Source: Io17-Chloro-G2 sp965226915
GTDB taxonomy: Bacteria; Chloroflexota; Dehalococcoidia; Lucifugimonadales; UBA3495
Assembly: GCA_965226915.1 (NCBI GenBank)
Contig: CBDDEJ010000008.1
Coordinates: 310,001 to 374,000, forward strand
Direction of reading: 5' to 3'
Length of the DNA stretch: 64,000 bases
The notes below the pieces were generated by a model. It did not search any database. It was not told where the DNA came from and saw only the letters and a program-made list of their open reading frames with translations. Position numbers and translations under genes: made by a program. Shown one piece after another: positions 34,425 through 43,800 of this stretch. Numbering within the stretch: position 1 is the first letter of the stretch; every line of letters begins with the position of its first letter.

Positions 34425-34780
34425 ACAATCCCCTACTTCGCGGGCAGCCGGAAGCGGTTCCAGGTCCGGTACGACTAAGATAGTCGCCCTCGATCCCTTC
34501 AGCGATGGGTTCGGGATCATGCGGGAAGCGCAGAGCGCACAGCCCCAGATCGGTGCAATCTCGGCCCAAACACCCATCAGGGCAACCCAACTCTACCCGG
34601 AAGGGCTGAAATGCCCCTTCCAGGGGAATCTCGAGCGATCACCGGCGCCTTGCCCATCGCTCGGTCCACTCTGACGCGGTACTCCCAACTGGTAGTCCGA
34701 ACGCCGAACACCCCGGCTCCCGGCCACCCGGCGCCCGATTTCACCCATGAGCTGGACCACGCAGCCAGAGTCACAGAAGA
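34425..34780. other. Intergenic after the type ISP-like gene
   Basis: Open frames on both strands look like shadows, with no start signals or family resemblance. No repeat seen before the terminator at 34781. Confidence 0.35.
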
Positions 34781-34812
34781 GGCGGTGATGGACATTCCAT
34801 CACCGCCTTTTT
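34781..34812 (+). terminator. Rho-independent terminator
   Basis: GGCGGTGATGG / CCATCACCGCC, an 11-bp perfect stem with a 5-base loop, followed by TTTTT. It probably ends the transcript of the large restriction gene. The following 34813-35084 is AT-rich without a gene. Confidence 0.8.
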
Positions 34813-35084
34813 CTTCGTGCCGTGAGGGCATCCGCAGCCGCCAAAGTCTACAAAAAAAATTGATGCTATAAGGGGAGGTATGGACTGATTCAGCGCAACA
34901 ATAACTGATATATGACAGATACAGGTACAAGCAAAGTGGTAAGTAATATGGTAGCTGGCTGCAAGAAAGGGCTATTTCGTAGCTAAATAGGAGCTTCCGC
35001 GGCTCCGACCCATGGGACCGGACCTCTCCGCCAAGAAATCCCGCTCCACCTCCAGCTGTCCGATTTCCTGGTACAGCCGGGCGA

Positions 35085-35774
35085 TCAGGGCGGCGTCGCT
35101 CTGGGTCCTCTGCTCTTGCCCGTTGCTGAACACGCCGGCGGCTCCATCCGGCCTTCACGGCGGGAGGAGCGGCGTCTTTCGTGGGAGCGGCAGGCCCGCT
35201 CGTTACGTAGTTGAGACTCCACCAGCCATAGCAGCAACTCGTCCGGCCCGAACCGCTCCCGGGGCAGCATCTCCCGCACCACCCGGTACACCTGGGGACG
35301 GGTGATCCGGGGCATCTTCCCCCCCCCATCCTGCTGCAAGCCCAGCAGGAACGCTCCGCCCAGCAGGCACATGGCTATGTGGTGATGCCAGCCAGCCCAA
35401 CTCCGGGTCTCGTATTCGTCCAGCCCCACGTCACCCTTTTCCGTCTCGACCTCCGATTCAATGCGCCACCTGGAACCGCCCACGTACGCCAGAGTCTCCA
35501 ACATTGTGTCTTCGAGAGCGTTGGACAGGTAGTAGCGGGGCTCGCTGCCGTCCAGGTTCCGGCGGTAGACAGCCCATGCCTCCTCGCCAGGCTTGCCCTT
35601 GCGGGTTACCCGTACCCGCTGGGCGCTGAACATATAGCTCCTCGGACCCTGGGATCCCTCCGCCACCGTTATCTCCCGCCAAGTCTCATCCGGCAACTCA
35701 TCACTGCCGGCGCATTCCTCGCCCGCCGCTGCATCATCACGCCCCATGGTGGCCACCGCCATCCCCACTGCCAT
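35085..35774 (-). pseudogene. IS701-family transposase fragment (right arm)
   Basis: It carries the same C-terminal transposase blocks as the left-arm copy (RRNLDGSEPRYYLSNALEDT, YETRSWAGWHHHIAMCLLGG), but runs further: AFLLGLQQDGGGKMPRITRP, then VVREMLPRERFGPDELLLWL. That extra region is the usual IS701 C-terminus. The N-terminal half is missing, so both arms carry the same truncated element. The final ~45 residues look random, suggesting the true stop was lost. Confidence 0.75.
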
Positions 35775-36362
35775 TACCGACGCCCACCGCCAGGTGCGGC
35801 CCTGAAGACTACTGAGTAGCCGGCCTTTCGGCCGCACCAGCTCCGTCCGGCGGCCCTTGTTTGTGGGCCCTCGGCCGCCGTCCGTCGGGGTCAACATAAC
35901 GCAAGGAGACACTAATGAAAATTTACCCACCCTTCCCGACCTGCCGTGAGGCCACGCCGACGCGGCGGGCGGAGAAGCTGATCTACGAGGCCCTGGAAGC
36001 CTCGGAACTCGACGGGCTAGCCCTGTACGAGGTCAAACCCTTGAGCTCAGCTCCCCAGCTGGACTTCGCGGTCTGGATCCTGGACGTCGGAACCTTCGGG
36101 ATCCAGACCAAGGGTGGCAGGTACATCATGATTGACGGCGAGTGGCGCCTGGTCACCGACCGGGGCCAGATCCGGAAGGAATCGCCGATCCCCGGGACGT
36201 GGGACGCCGCCATGGCCATCCATGACTTGGTCCAGGAGCAGCTCCGGCACAAGACCTTCGTGATCCCGGTCCTAGTCCTGACGGACATGGAGCCGGACGC
36301 GGAGATCGAGGCCTTGGCCGCGGCCAGGAACGTCGCGGTCCACTGGGGATCCCCCGACAACC
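35295..36362. repeat. Right arm of 1.05-kb inverted duplication
   Basis: Inverted partner of 178-1232. It keeps the full NERD-like gene and a longer IS701 fragment, so it is probably the ancestral or better-preserved arm. The two arms enclose ~34 kb. Confidence 0.85.
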
Positions 36363-36592
36363 TGGTGGAGCACCTGGTGGAGCTGGCCGCGGAGCGGAAG
36401 GTCTACGTCAGGCCGACGTCTGCCGGCATCGCCGCGGAGGCGGAGCTGGTGCTCCCCGGGTCAACCCGGGCAGTCCGGACTACTGATCCGCTGGCCGCGC
36501 CGGCGCCCCAGGTCCACATCCACGTCGAGCACCTCCACATCCACGTCGCCGGGCCCGAGGGTCTGACGGATCTGCAGGAGGCTCCTCACTAA
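35915..36592 (+). CDS. NERD-like nuclease-related protein
   Basis: A 225-aa protein. The N-terminal ~110 residues carry a NERD/PD-(D/E)XK-like pattern: TRRAEKLIYEALEASELDGL, LDFAVWILDVGTFGIQTKGG, then the helix TWDAAMAIHDLVQEQL. The acidic residues in LDFAVWILD and the Lys in QTKGG fit the nuclease-type site. The C-terminal tail is Pro/His-rich (HIHVEHLHIHVAG) and may bind metal. AAGGAGAC lies 5 bp before the ATG. NERD proteins are implicated in DNA processing, often on mobile elements. A truncated copy sits at 140-625. Confidence 0.7.
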   Translation: MKIYPPFPTCREATPTRRAEKLIYEALEASELDGLALYEVKPLSSAPQLDFAVWILDVGTFGIQTKGGRYIMIDGEWRLVTDRGQIRKESPIPGTWDAAMAIHDLVQEQLRHKTFVIPVLVLTDMEPDAEIEALAAARNVAVHWGSPDNLVEHLVELAAERKVYVRPTSAGIAAEAELVLPGSTRAVRTTDPLAAPAPQVHIHVEHLHIHVAGPEGLTDLQEAPH

Positions 36593-36600
36593 CCCCACAG

Positions 36601-36654
36601 GGCGGTCCCGGAGGGGCCTGGTCAGGACGGCGACCAGGCCCCTCCGGGACCGCC
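36601..36654. terminator. Perfect 23-bp hairpin after the NERD-like gene
   Basis: GGCGGTCCCGGAGGGGCCTG-GTC pairs perfectly with 36632-36654 across an 8-base loop. No T-run follows (GGAAAA), so it is a strong hairpin rather than a classical terminator. It starts 9 bp after the NERD-like stop. Confidence 0.6.
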
Positions 36655-36659
36655 GGAAA

Positions 36660-37037
36660 ATGTCCCTGCACCACACCAACCGCTATCGTCCGCCCGATTA
36701 CATCAAGATCAGCCAGAGGACCGCAGTACAGAACACGTTCGACCTCAAAGTCCAAGTCAGAAACTCGCCACTCTCGAACGACGACTACTCGGGCGACATC
36801 TTGACCAGAGGGACCATTATTCTAGGTGGGTCCGTCAACGGAACCATCAGGGATTCTTCCCAACGTCACGACAACGACTGGTTTGCCGTTGATTTACCGG
36901 TTTTGAGCACCTACGAATTCAAGGCCACGCCTCGTGGTTCCTCACCATCTCGCAGCCTATTCGTCATCCTGCGGGATTCCCACGGGCAAGCCATCAACTC
37001 TGGCTCCTCAGGGCGCGACTCGTCCTCCCGCCCGTAG
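36660..37037 (+). pseudogene. Pre-peptidase C-terminal-like domain fragment
   Basis: Residues ~35-120 match the bacterial pre-peptidase C-terminal (PPC) domain seen at the end of secreted proteases and surface proteins: NDDYSGDILTRGTIILGGSV, then DWFAVDLPVLSTYEFKATPR and LFVILRDSHGQAI. There is no signal peptide or catalytic domain, and the stop follows quickly, so it is a piece of a larger secreted-protein gene. The cadherin-repeat gene at 40.8-46.1 kb is of the same general surface type. Confidence 0.55.
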
Positions 37038-37048
37038 CAGACCCCCAG

Positions 37049-37087
37049 ACGCCGGCGGGTTACCCTTCCCCGCCGGCGTTTTTCTTT
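37049..37087 (+). terminator. Rho-independent terminator
   Basis: ACGCCGGCGGG / CCCGCCGGCGT, an 11-bp stem with a 9-base loop, followed by TTTTTCTTTT. It ends the PPC-fragment transcript. Confidence 0.85.
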
Positions 37088-37234
37088 TGCACCACTTAAC
37101 CAACACCCCGTCGCACCATATGACCATTGCTCCGGGTGACGGGGGTTTTGCTCGGAATCGCGGCCCCATACCCCTTGCTATTTACAACGGCGGGTTGCTA
37201 TCTTAGTTAACAGACTAACTCAAGGAGGCGTTCA

Positions 37235-37576
37235 ATGGCGCATAACAAGATGATGAGGGTTTCCACGGCCCCACTGGAACGGGCGCGGGAACTTCTGCCG
37301 ACGCTGCCAAAAATGCGGTTCGGGGAGGATGAGTCTCCGGCAATGTCTGATCGGCAATTGGTGGACGCCGGCCTGGGCTGGTTAGCCGGGAGACTGTCGG
37401 GCGACGCCTTCACCAGAGCGGAAGTTGACGCTACTGTATTGCGGACGATAACGGACGTGCTTGGTCAGACCTTGGGCGTCAAGGTAAACGGGATGGCGTT
37501 GGACGGCAAGTTGACCCTGACGTGGGAGTCCCCGGACAAAGAGCGCAACGAGGTAGTCGTCAACCTGACGGCGTAA
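37235..37576 (+). CDS. Hypothetical protein, first gene of primase module
   Basis: A 113-aa protein (MAHNKMMRVSTAPLERAREL ... LTLTWESPDKERNEVVVNLT). AAGGAGG lies 6 bp before the ATG. A possible promoter, TTGCTA-18-TATCTT, ends near 37202. Helical first half and beta second half; no family recognised. It is followed at 14 bp by a zinc-finger gene and then a primase, so it probably belongs to a plasmid- or phage-type replication module. Confidence 0.6.
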   Translation: MAHNKMMRVSTAPLERARELLPTLPKMRFGEDESPAMSDRQLVDAGLGWLAGRLSGDAFTRAEVDATVLRTITDVLGQTLGVKVNGMALDGKLTLTWESPDKERNEVVVNLTA

Positions 37577-37590
37577 GGGAAGGTGGCGCA

Positions 37591-37764
37591 ATGAAGGGGA
37601 ATAGAACGTTCAAGGTCAAGTGCGCTGACTGCGGGATGCCAATGTCTAACCGCAAATTCTCAGCGCACCAGCGCAAAAAGCACGACCCACCGGAACAAAG
37701 CAAAGACCCCGCAGCGCTAACTCCGCAGGGCCTCGTTTCCAGACTCTCCCAAACCATCACGTAA
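37591..37764 (+). CDS. Small C2H2-type zinc-finger protein
   Basis: A 57-aa basic protein: KCADCGMPMSNRKFSAHQRK then KH, a C-x2-C...H-x4-H finger. GGAAGG lies 8 bp before the ATG. It sits between the preceding hypothetical gene and the primase with 10-14 bp gaps, so the three are one operon. It probably binds DNA. Confidence 0.65.
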   Translation: MKGNRTFKVKCADCGMPMSNRKFSAHQRKKHDPPEQSKDPAALTPQGLVSRLSQTIT

Positions 37765-37774
37765 AGGACAATCT

Positions 37775-39022
37775 ATGCTTCAAAGTTATACTACGATAGA
37801 CCAACTGTCAACGCCCAATGGTGGCCGAACCCTGCGCGAAAAGTGCCCCGTCCACGGCGGTAAGAAAAAGTCCGTTGCCGTCTGGTGGAATAACGGGCCT
37901 CGTGCCTACTGCCATTCCCATCAATGCTCCCAAACGGAAATCTTGGCTGGCCTCGGCATCACCAGCTCCCAGCCTTTCGCCTGGACTCCACCACCACCTC
38001 CACGCCTACGATCGACCATCAGCGCCAAACCATTGCTTCCTGTGACGCCCATACAGGGCCGCGCGTACCTAGCGGGCATACCTGCTAACCGCCGGGAATG
38101 GATTCAGTACCAGCGTCAAGACGGGCTGCTGGGCTGGCACTGGCGGCAAGGCAGCGACCGCAAGGTTCCAGGGATAAAGGGCAACGGCTGGCAGCTCCGG
38201 CGGTTTGATCCGGCTGATCCGGCTAGCGCCGTCGCGATCTGCCTGGCTGAGGGCGAAAAAGATTCCGCGATCCTGGCGGCCGCTGGATTGATCAGCTTCT
38301 GCGGGCCACGAGGGGCCCAATCTCTACCCTCGGCCGACTTTTCCGAAATGGCGGAGCTGGCCGGATCAACCGGGCTCCCAATTTTGCTGATCGGCGATAA
38401 TGACGAGCCGGGCCGCAAGGCAATGGAAAAGGTTCGGGGCTTGTTAAAGTCGGATTTCCACGTTCACGCCCGTGACCTTAGCTCGCTCGGCGAGGACAAA
38501 GGATCAGTAGCAGACCAGCCCGCCGAAGACTTGATAGCGCTGATCCGGGTTAAACTCCTGGACCGCGATCCCATTTGGCAAAAACCGGGTAGAAACCGGT
38601 GCCAGTATGTGAAATTCCAATGTCCGAGACCTAAGAAAAATATCAAGTCTGCCGGCGACGGCGCTGGGATATGGGGCATGATTTCATGCGGGAACACGGC
38701 CGTCTGCAAGGAGTGCTGCGCATGGGAAGGCTTTTTGCACGTCGAGCGGTGTTGGAGGGGCAGGCCAGCTCAGATGGTGACGATTTCGGGCTTCGGCGAG
38801 GATGCCTCAACCATTCCTCAAACGACGTGGCTGGCCAAGGCTTACCGGGGGCATTGTGAAGAGCGATTAAGGAAAAATGCTGACGTTAACCAGAAGCAGG
38901 AAAACCCTTCTAAACTAAAGCCAAGGTGGAATCTACATTTGCGGGGCGATGAAGATTGGCTCAGGCGCCACAGTGATACTCTTCCACCTGTACCTGGAGG
39001 GCGGTCCGGCGCCGCCGGTTGA
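37775..39022 (+). CDS. DNA primase-like protein (zinc finger plus TOPRIM), tail replaced by MITE
   Basis: A 415-aa protein. The N-terminal zinc finger (CPVHGGKKKSVAVWWNNG, then CHSHQC, ~24-50) is of the CHC2 primase type. The TOPRIM domain has AICLAEGEKDSAIL (glutamate ~159) and LLIGDNDEPGRKAMEKV (~204). After ~280 a Cys-rich segment (CGNTAVCKECC) follows. Translation from residue ~379 onward (KLKPRWNLHLRGDEDW) runs through the 152-bp MITE at 38910, so the natural C-terminus is missing. It primes replication of a mobile element if still active; no helicase domain is present. Confidence 0.75.
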   Translation: MLQSYTTIDQLSTPNGGRTLREKCPVHGGKKKSVAVWWNNGPRAYCHSHQCSQTEILAGLGITSSQPFAWTPPPPPRLRSTISAKPLLPVTPIQGRAYLAGIPANRREWIQYQRQDGLLGWHWRQGSDRKVPGIKGNGWQLRRFDPADPASAVAICLAEGEKDSAILAAAGLISFCGPRGAQSLPSADFSEMAELAGSTGLPILLIGDNDEPGRKAMEKVRGLLKSDFHVHARDLSSLGEDKGSVADQPAEDLIALIRVKLLDRDPIWQKPGRNRCQYVKFQCPRPKKNIKSAGDGAGIWGMISCGNTAVCKECCAWEGFLHVERCWRGRPAQMVTISGFGEDASTIPQTTWLAKAYRGHCEERLRKNADVNQKQENPSKLKPRWNLHLRGDEDWLRRHSDTLPPVPGGRSGAAG

Positions 39023-39061
39023 CTTCCTCCATATGCGTATTTCACCTTGGTATTAGTTTAG
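38910..39061. mobile_element. MITE, copy 1 (152 bp)
   Basis: Ends are CTAAACTAAAGCCAAGGTGG and CCTTGGTATTAGTTTAG, imperfect terminal inverted repeats of ~22 bp. TA dinucleotides occupy the positions expected for a mariner/IS630-type target duplication (c-TA-AACTAAAG...TTAGTT-TA-g). The interior is unrelated to coding sequence but aligns with copy 2 at 63244, which is exactly the same length. Confidence 0.8.
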
Positions 39062-39266
39062 GCAGTGTGGGCATCGCATTGTATGACTCCATCGAACCAG
39101 TAGGGATCACTACTCTTTGGGAATGTCCCGCGTCGAGCCTCTTGCGCCCGGCCTTTTGTTCAAACTAACAGGCCAGCATTTCATCGGGAATCATCACGGT
39201 TCTTTCCGGTCGTTACCATCCGGCCTTTCCGCAGTGAGGGCAGGGCCTCCGGACTGCCCGGCGCCA

Positions 39267-39512
39267 TTAGACGCCGTTCCGGGCGGTGATCTCCTGCTGG
39301 CAGTGGAGGCAGTTCGCCCAGTGCTCGTTGTCCTCGTCGAGGTCCTCCGCAACCAGTTCCAGGCAGTCGGGGCATCCGGCCACCAGGGCCGGGTCGTCCG
39401 TGTAGACCGCGGTCATGCTCTCTGAGCCGCACAGCGGCCGGTCGCCCGGGGCGTAGTGGACTATGGCATCGTCTCCGTCAGGCATGTAATCACGCTCATA
39501 GTGCGGGCCCAT
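39267..39512 (-). CDS. Small double-CxxC zinc-ribbon protein
   Basis: An 81-aa protein starting MGPHYERDYMPDGDDAIVHY. Conserved Cys/His pairs are HYAPGDRPLC, GCPDCLEL and NCLHCQQE, giving one or two zinc sites in an otherwise acidic protein. Similar small zinc proteins occur in phages and actinobacterial elements. The start is uncertain; a downstream Met (MPDGDD) is possible and no clear ribosome site is visible. It lies between MITE copy 1 and transposase debris. Confidence 0.5.
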   Translation of the reverse strand: MGPHYERDYMPDGDDAIVHYAPGDRPLCGSESMTAVYTDDPALVAGCPDCLELVAEDLDEDNEHWANCLHCQQEITARNGV

Positions 39513-39582
39513 CAGCAGGCGGCGGGTGAAAAAGAGGGAACAATGACCAAGCTCTGGGGCGTTCCCGAGGTGGACTGAGCAC

Positions 39583-39760
39583 CAGGATGCACATGGTGTG
39601 CGACGCAAAGGGCCGGCCTCTGCGTTTCGCTCTCACCCGAGGTGACTCCCTTGCTTGACGGCATAGAGACCGGGTCCGTGATAGCCGACAAGGGATACGA
39701 GAGCAACAGGATACTGGCCCATATCCGCTCAAAAGGTGCTACAGCGTGCCGCCTGTGGGT
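39583..39760 (+). pseudogene. IS5-family transposase fragment
   Basis: MHMVCDAKGRPLRFALTRGDS, then after a shift LLDGIETGSVIADKGYESNR and ILAHIRSKGATA. This is the central IS5 catalytic region (D-x-G-P; ADKGYD). Both ends are missing and the frame is broken. Confidence 0.65.
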
Positions 39761-40251
39761 TCCTGTTGGACGATCCACGACTGGTCCTGGAACACGGTGA
39801 CGATCACAGTCCTCCGCGTCCTCTGCCATTGCCATCCGGCACTCTTGACCGCCTTGAACCCCGCCTCAATCCAGAATCGGAGCACGTACCAACTCATGCC
39901 TGCCTGGTCAGGCGGAAGGCCGGTCAATATGGTCCACGGTCCATCTTGCTCAACATACCAGACTGCAATCAACGTGCAACGGCGCTTTAGTGTTGCGTTG
40001 CTGAACGCCGTCCCGGTCCCAATCCACCCGGTATCCGGCCGGGGAACGAAGGTTCGTGCGGGAAGGCGGCGACCGCCATCGGCGCAGAAGGTGACGTTTT
40101 TCGGATACCTGATGTATGGATGCCAGCCTTGAGCGCATATCTGGCGCCACAGTTTCGGGCTGGTCAGGCCCCGGTCACACAGCGCAATCACGCTCATTTC
40201 CCTGGGGACCGCCGGGGCCAGGGCCTGCAGCAGTTCCACTATCGGGTCCAT
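39739..40251 (-). pseudogene. DDE transposase fragment (IS4-like)
   Basis: The 170-codon frame contains MSVIALCDRGLTSPKLWRQI (catalytic Asp) and YVLRFWIEAGFKAVKSAGWQ (catalytic Glu), typical of IS4-group DDE enzymes. The N-terminal half is absent, and the last residues overlap the IS5 fragment on the other strand. Part of a pile of nested transposase debris at 39.6-40.4 kb. Confidence 0.65.
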
Positions 40252-40264
40252 CTAAGCCCCGCGC

Positions 40265-40390
40265 TTGTTGGCGCGTTGGACTGGCCCTATACGCAACAGG
40301 TCTTCAAGCTGGAGCGGAGCTTTGAATACGTCAAAGAGGGCAAGACAACCTTCGACGCCGTTTATGGTATAACCAGCCTGGGGTTCCCGC
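40265..40390 (+). pseudogene. ISAs1-like transposase fragment
   Basis: About 40 codons: ALDWPYTQQVFKLERSFEYV, KEGKTTFDAVYGITSL. The 'DWPy-kQVf-leR...yGITSL' pattern is that of ISAs1-like transposases. Nothing else of the element is present. Confidence 0.5.
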
Positions 40391-40444
40391 CGTCCTTTTC
40401 GGCGGTGAAAAGGAGATCATTCGGGTTGTATACGATTTCGGGCG

Positions 40445-40723
40445 TTATGGGGACGAAGCCGCCCCCGCCGCCTCGGCGCCGAGGCGCGTCCCTCCGAGCG
40501 TGGCTGTGCGGCCCTCGCCCGGCAGGGACCACGGTCCCACCCCGTCCACATTCACGGCCCGCACTCTCACCTGATAGTCTGTACCTGCCGAAAGGCCCGC
40601 GATGTCCGTCGTGGTGGACTTGCCGGATATGCTCCGCGTGACATATCCGCCAGTGCTTCCTGACTGCCTGTGCCCGACATCGTATCCGCTGATGGCGGGG
40701 CCTGAGTTGCGCTGGGCTGGCAA
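40445..40723 (-). pseudogene. Fibronectin type III domain fragment
   Basis: SGPAISGYDVGHRQSGSTGG ... TTDIAGLSAGTDYQVRVRAV then NVDGVGPWSLPGEGRT is one near-complete FN3 repeat. It lies just downstream of the cadherin-repeat gene on the same strand, and the start Met is not preceded by a signal peptide. Probably debris of another surface-protein gene. Confidence 0.6.
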
Positions 40724-40810
40724 CTGTTTAGAACTGACGGACTACCTTACGAGCCACGATCCCGCGACAGCGCAAATGCCACCCTCTCATGCTTCAGCCA
40801 GCCAAGCTGA

Positions 40811-43800
40811 CTAACTGGGGAGATAGAGGGTGACGACCTCCAACAGCTCGTCCCTGGTAATCCGGTCGGCAAAGTGTTCGATTATGGCTGCGATGACCTC
40901 ATCCCTGCCGATCCTCTTGTCGTTGTCTGTGTCATATCGACTTCCCAACTCACCCAAATCCTCAGCGAACACCGCAATTGTCACGCCGATGGCGGCGCTG
41001 GAGCCGGAAGGGTCAGCGGCCGTAACGCTGACGGTGTAGCTGGCCCCTGCCGCGTAGTCCAGCGCCGTCCCGGCGCCCACCGTGATCTGCCCCGTGCTTC
41101 TGCCAATGTCGAACGAACTCGCATCGGCGCCGCCCAGCGTGTAGGTCAGGGTGTCGCCGGTGTCCGGGTCGGTGGCCGTTACCGGAGCGCCGATGTTCTC
41201 GCCCGCCTCCGTGTTTTCGGGGACCTCGCGGGTGGCTGCGGCCGAGTCGAACTCCGGCGGGCGGTTTGCTCCGGCCTGGACTGCCTGGGTTGATGCTGCC
41301 TGCGCGGTCTTGCCCGGCCCGTGCCCGTCGGTGTAGGATGCCCTGGCCCGCAGGTGATACCCCACGTCTCCGTCAACCGGCGTGTAGGAGGGGGAACTGG
41401 TCCCGATGCCGGCCCAATCGGTGTTCCCGTCACTGGACCTCTCCCACTGCCAGACGGCGCCGGTAACACCCTCGTCGGGGTCGGTCAGAGCGGCAGTGAT
41501 TTCGGCGCGGGCCGGGGGCTGGTTCGTAGATAGAGCAACCGTCCCTGCTTCGTCAATGTTGGTGACAGTGACCGTCACGTCTACGGTAGCGGTGAGTGCG
41601 CCGTCGGAAGCCGTCACGGTCACTGTGTAGCTGGACTTGGTCTCGTAGTCCAGGGCGGCCTGGGTCTGCAACTGGCCGGTCGATGTGTCGATGTCGAAGA
41701 AGTTGGCATCCGTCCCGCCAAGTGTGTAGGCCGGGGTGTCGCCGGTGTCCGGGTCGGCGGCCGTTACCGGAGCGCCGATGTTCTCGACCGCCTCCGTGTT
41801 TTCGGGGACCCCGCGGGTGGCTGTGGCCGAGTCGAACTCCGGCGGTTCGTTCACGTCGGCGACGGTGATGGTCACGTCGATGGTGGCAGTGCCGCCGTTG
41901 TTGTCATCCGCCTTGACCGTTACAGAGTAGCTGGACTTGCTCTCGTGGTCGTAGGTCACCCCAGGCTTTGTTTGTATCTGGCCGCTGGCGCTGTCAATGT
42001 CGAACGAATCTAAGTCCGCGCCCTCCAGAGTGTAGGCCGGGGTGTCGCCGGTGTCGGGGTCGGTGGCCGTTACCGGAGCGCCGATGTTCTCGCCCGCCTC
42101 CGTGTTTTCGGGGACCTCGCGGGTGGCTGTGGCCGAGTCGAACTCCGGCGGTTCGTTCACGTCGGCGACGGTGATGGTCACGTCGATGGTGGCAGTGCCG
42201 CCGTTGTTGTCATCCGCCTTGACCGTTACAGAGTAGCTGGACTTGCTCTCGTGGTCGTAGGTCACCCCAGGCTTTGTTTGTATCTGGCCGCTGGCGCTGT
42301 CAATGTCGAACGAATCTAAGTCCGCGCCCTCCAGAGTGTAGGCCGGGGTGTCGCCGGTGTCCGGGTCGATGGCCGTTACCGGAGCGCCGATGTTCTCGCC
42401 CGCCTCCGTGTTTTCGGGGACCTCGCGGGTGGCTGCGGCCGAGTCGAACTCCGGCGGTTCGTTCACGTCGGCGACGGTGATGGTCACGTCGATGGTGGCA
42501 GTGCCGCCGTTGTTGTGATCCGCCTTGACCGTTACAGAGTAGCTGGACTTGACCTCGTGGTCGTAGGTCACCCCAGGCTTTGTTTGTATCTGGCCGCTGG
42601 CGCTGTCAATGTCGAACGAATCTAAGTCCGCGCCCTCCAGAGTGTAGGCCGGGGTGTCGCCGGTGTCGGGGTCGGTGGCCGTTACCGGAGCGCCGATGTT
42701 CTCGCCCGCCTCCGTGTTTTCGGGGACCTCGCGGGTGGCTGTGGCCGAGTCGAACTCCGGCGGTTCGTTCACGTCGGCGACGGTGATGGTCACGTCGATG
42801 GTGGCAGTGCCGCCGTTGTTGTCATCCGCCTTGACCGTTACAGAGTAGCTGGACTTGCTCTCGTGGTCGTAGGTCACCCCAGGCTTTGTTTGTATCTGGC
42901 CGCTGGCGCTGTCAATGTCGAACGAATCTAAGTCCGCGCCCTCCAGAGTGTAGGCCGGGGTGTCGCCGGTGTCCGGGTCGGTGGCCGTTACCGGAGCGCC
43001 GATGTTCTCGCCCGCCTCCGTGTTTTCGGGGACCTCGCGGGTGGCTGCGGCCGAGTCGAACTCCGGCGGTTCGTTCACGTCGGCGACGGTGATGGTCACG
43101 TCGATGGTGGCAGTGCCGCCGTTGTTGTCATCCGCCTTGACCGTTACAGAGTAGCTGGACTTGCTCTCGTGGTCGTAGGTCACCCCAGGCTTTGTTTGTA
43201 TCTGGCCGCTGGCGCTGTCAATGTCGAACGAATCTAAGTCCGCGCCCTCCAGAGTGTAGGCCGGGGTGTCGCCGGTGTCGGGGTCGGTGGCCGTTACCGG
43301 AGCGCCGATGTTCTCGACCGCCTCCGTGTTTTCGGGGACCCCGCGGGTGGCTGTGGCCGAGTCGAACTCCGGCGGTTCGTTCACGTCGGCGACGGTGATG
43401 GTCACGTCGATGGTGGCAGTGCCGCCGTTGTTGTCATCCGCCTTGACCGTTACAGAGTAGCTGGACTTGCTCTCGTGGTCGTAGGTCACCCCAGGCTTTG
43501 TTTGTATCTGGCCGCTGGCGCTGTCAATGTCGAACGAATCTAAGTCCGCGCCCTCCAGAGTGTAGGCCGGGGTGTCGCCGGTGTCGGGGTCGGTGGCCGT
43601 TACCGGAGCGCCGATGTTCTCGCCCGCCTCCGTGTTTTCGGGGACCTCGCGGGTGGCTGTGGCCGAGTCGAACTCCGGCGGTTCGTTCACGTCGGCGACG
43701 GTGATGGTCACGTCGATGGTGGCAGTGCCGCCGTTGTTGTCATCCGCCTTGACCGTTACAGAGTAGCTGGACTTGCTCTCGTGGTCGTAGGTCACCCCAG

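Noticed and set aside
34577..35329. 250-codon minus-strand ORF
   Set aside because: Low-complexity composition; it overlaps the IS701 fragment and intergenic sequence containing a strong terminator.
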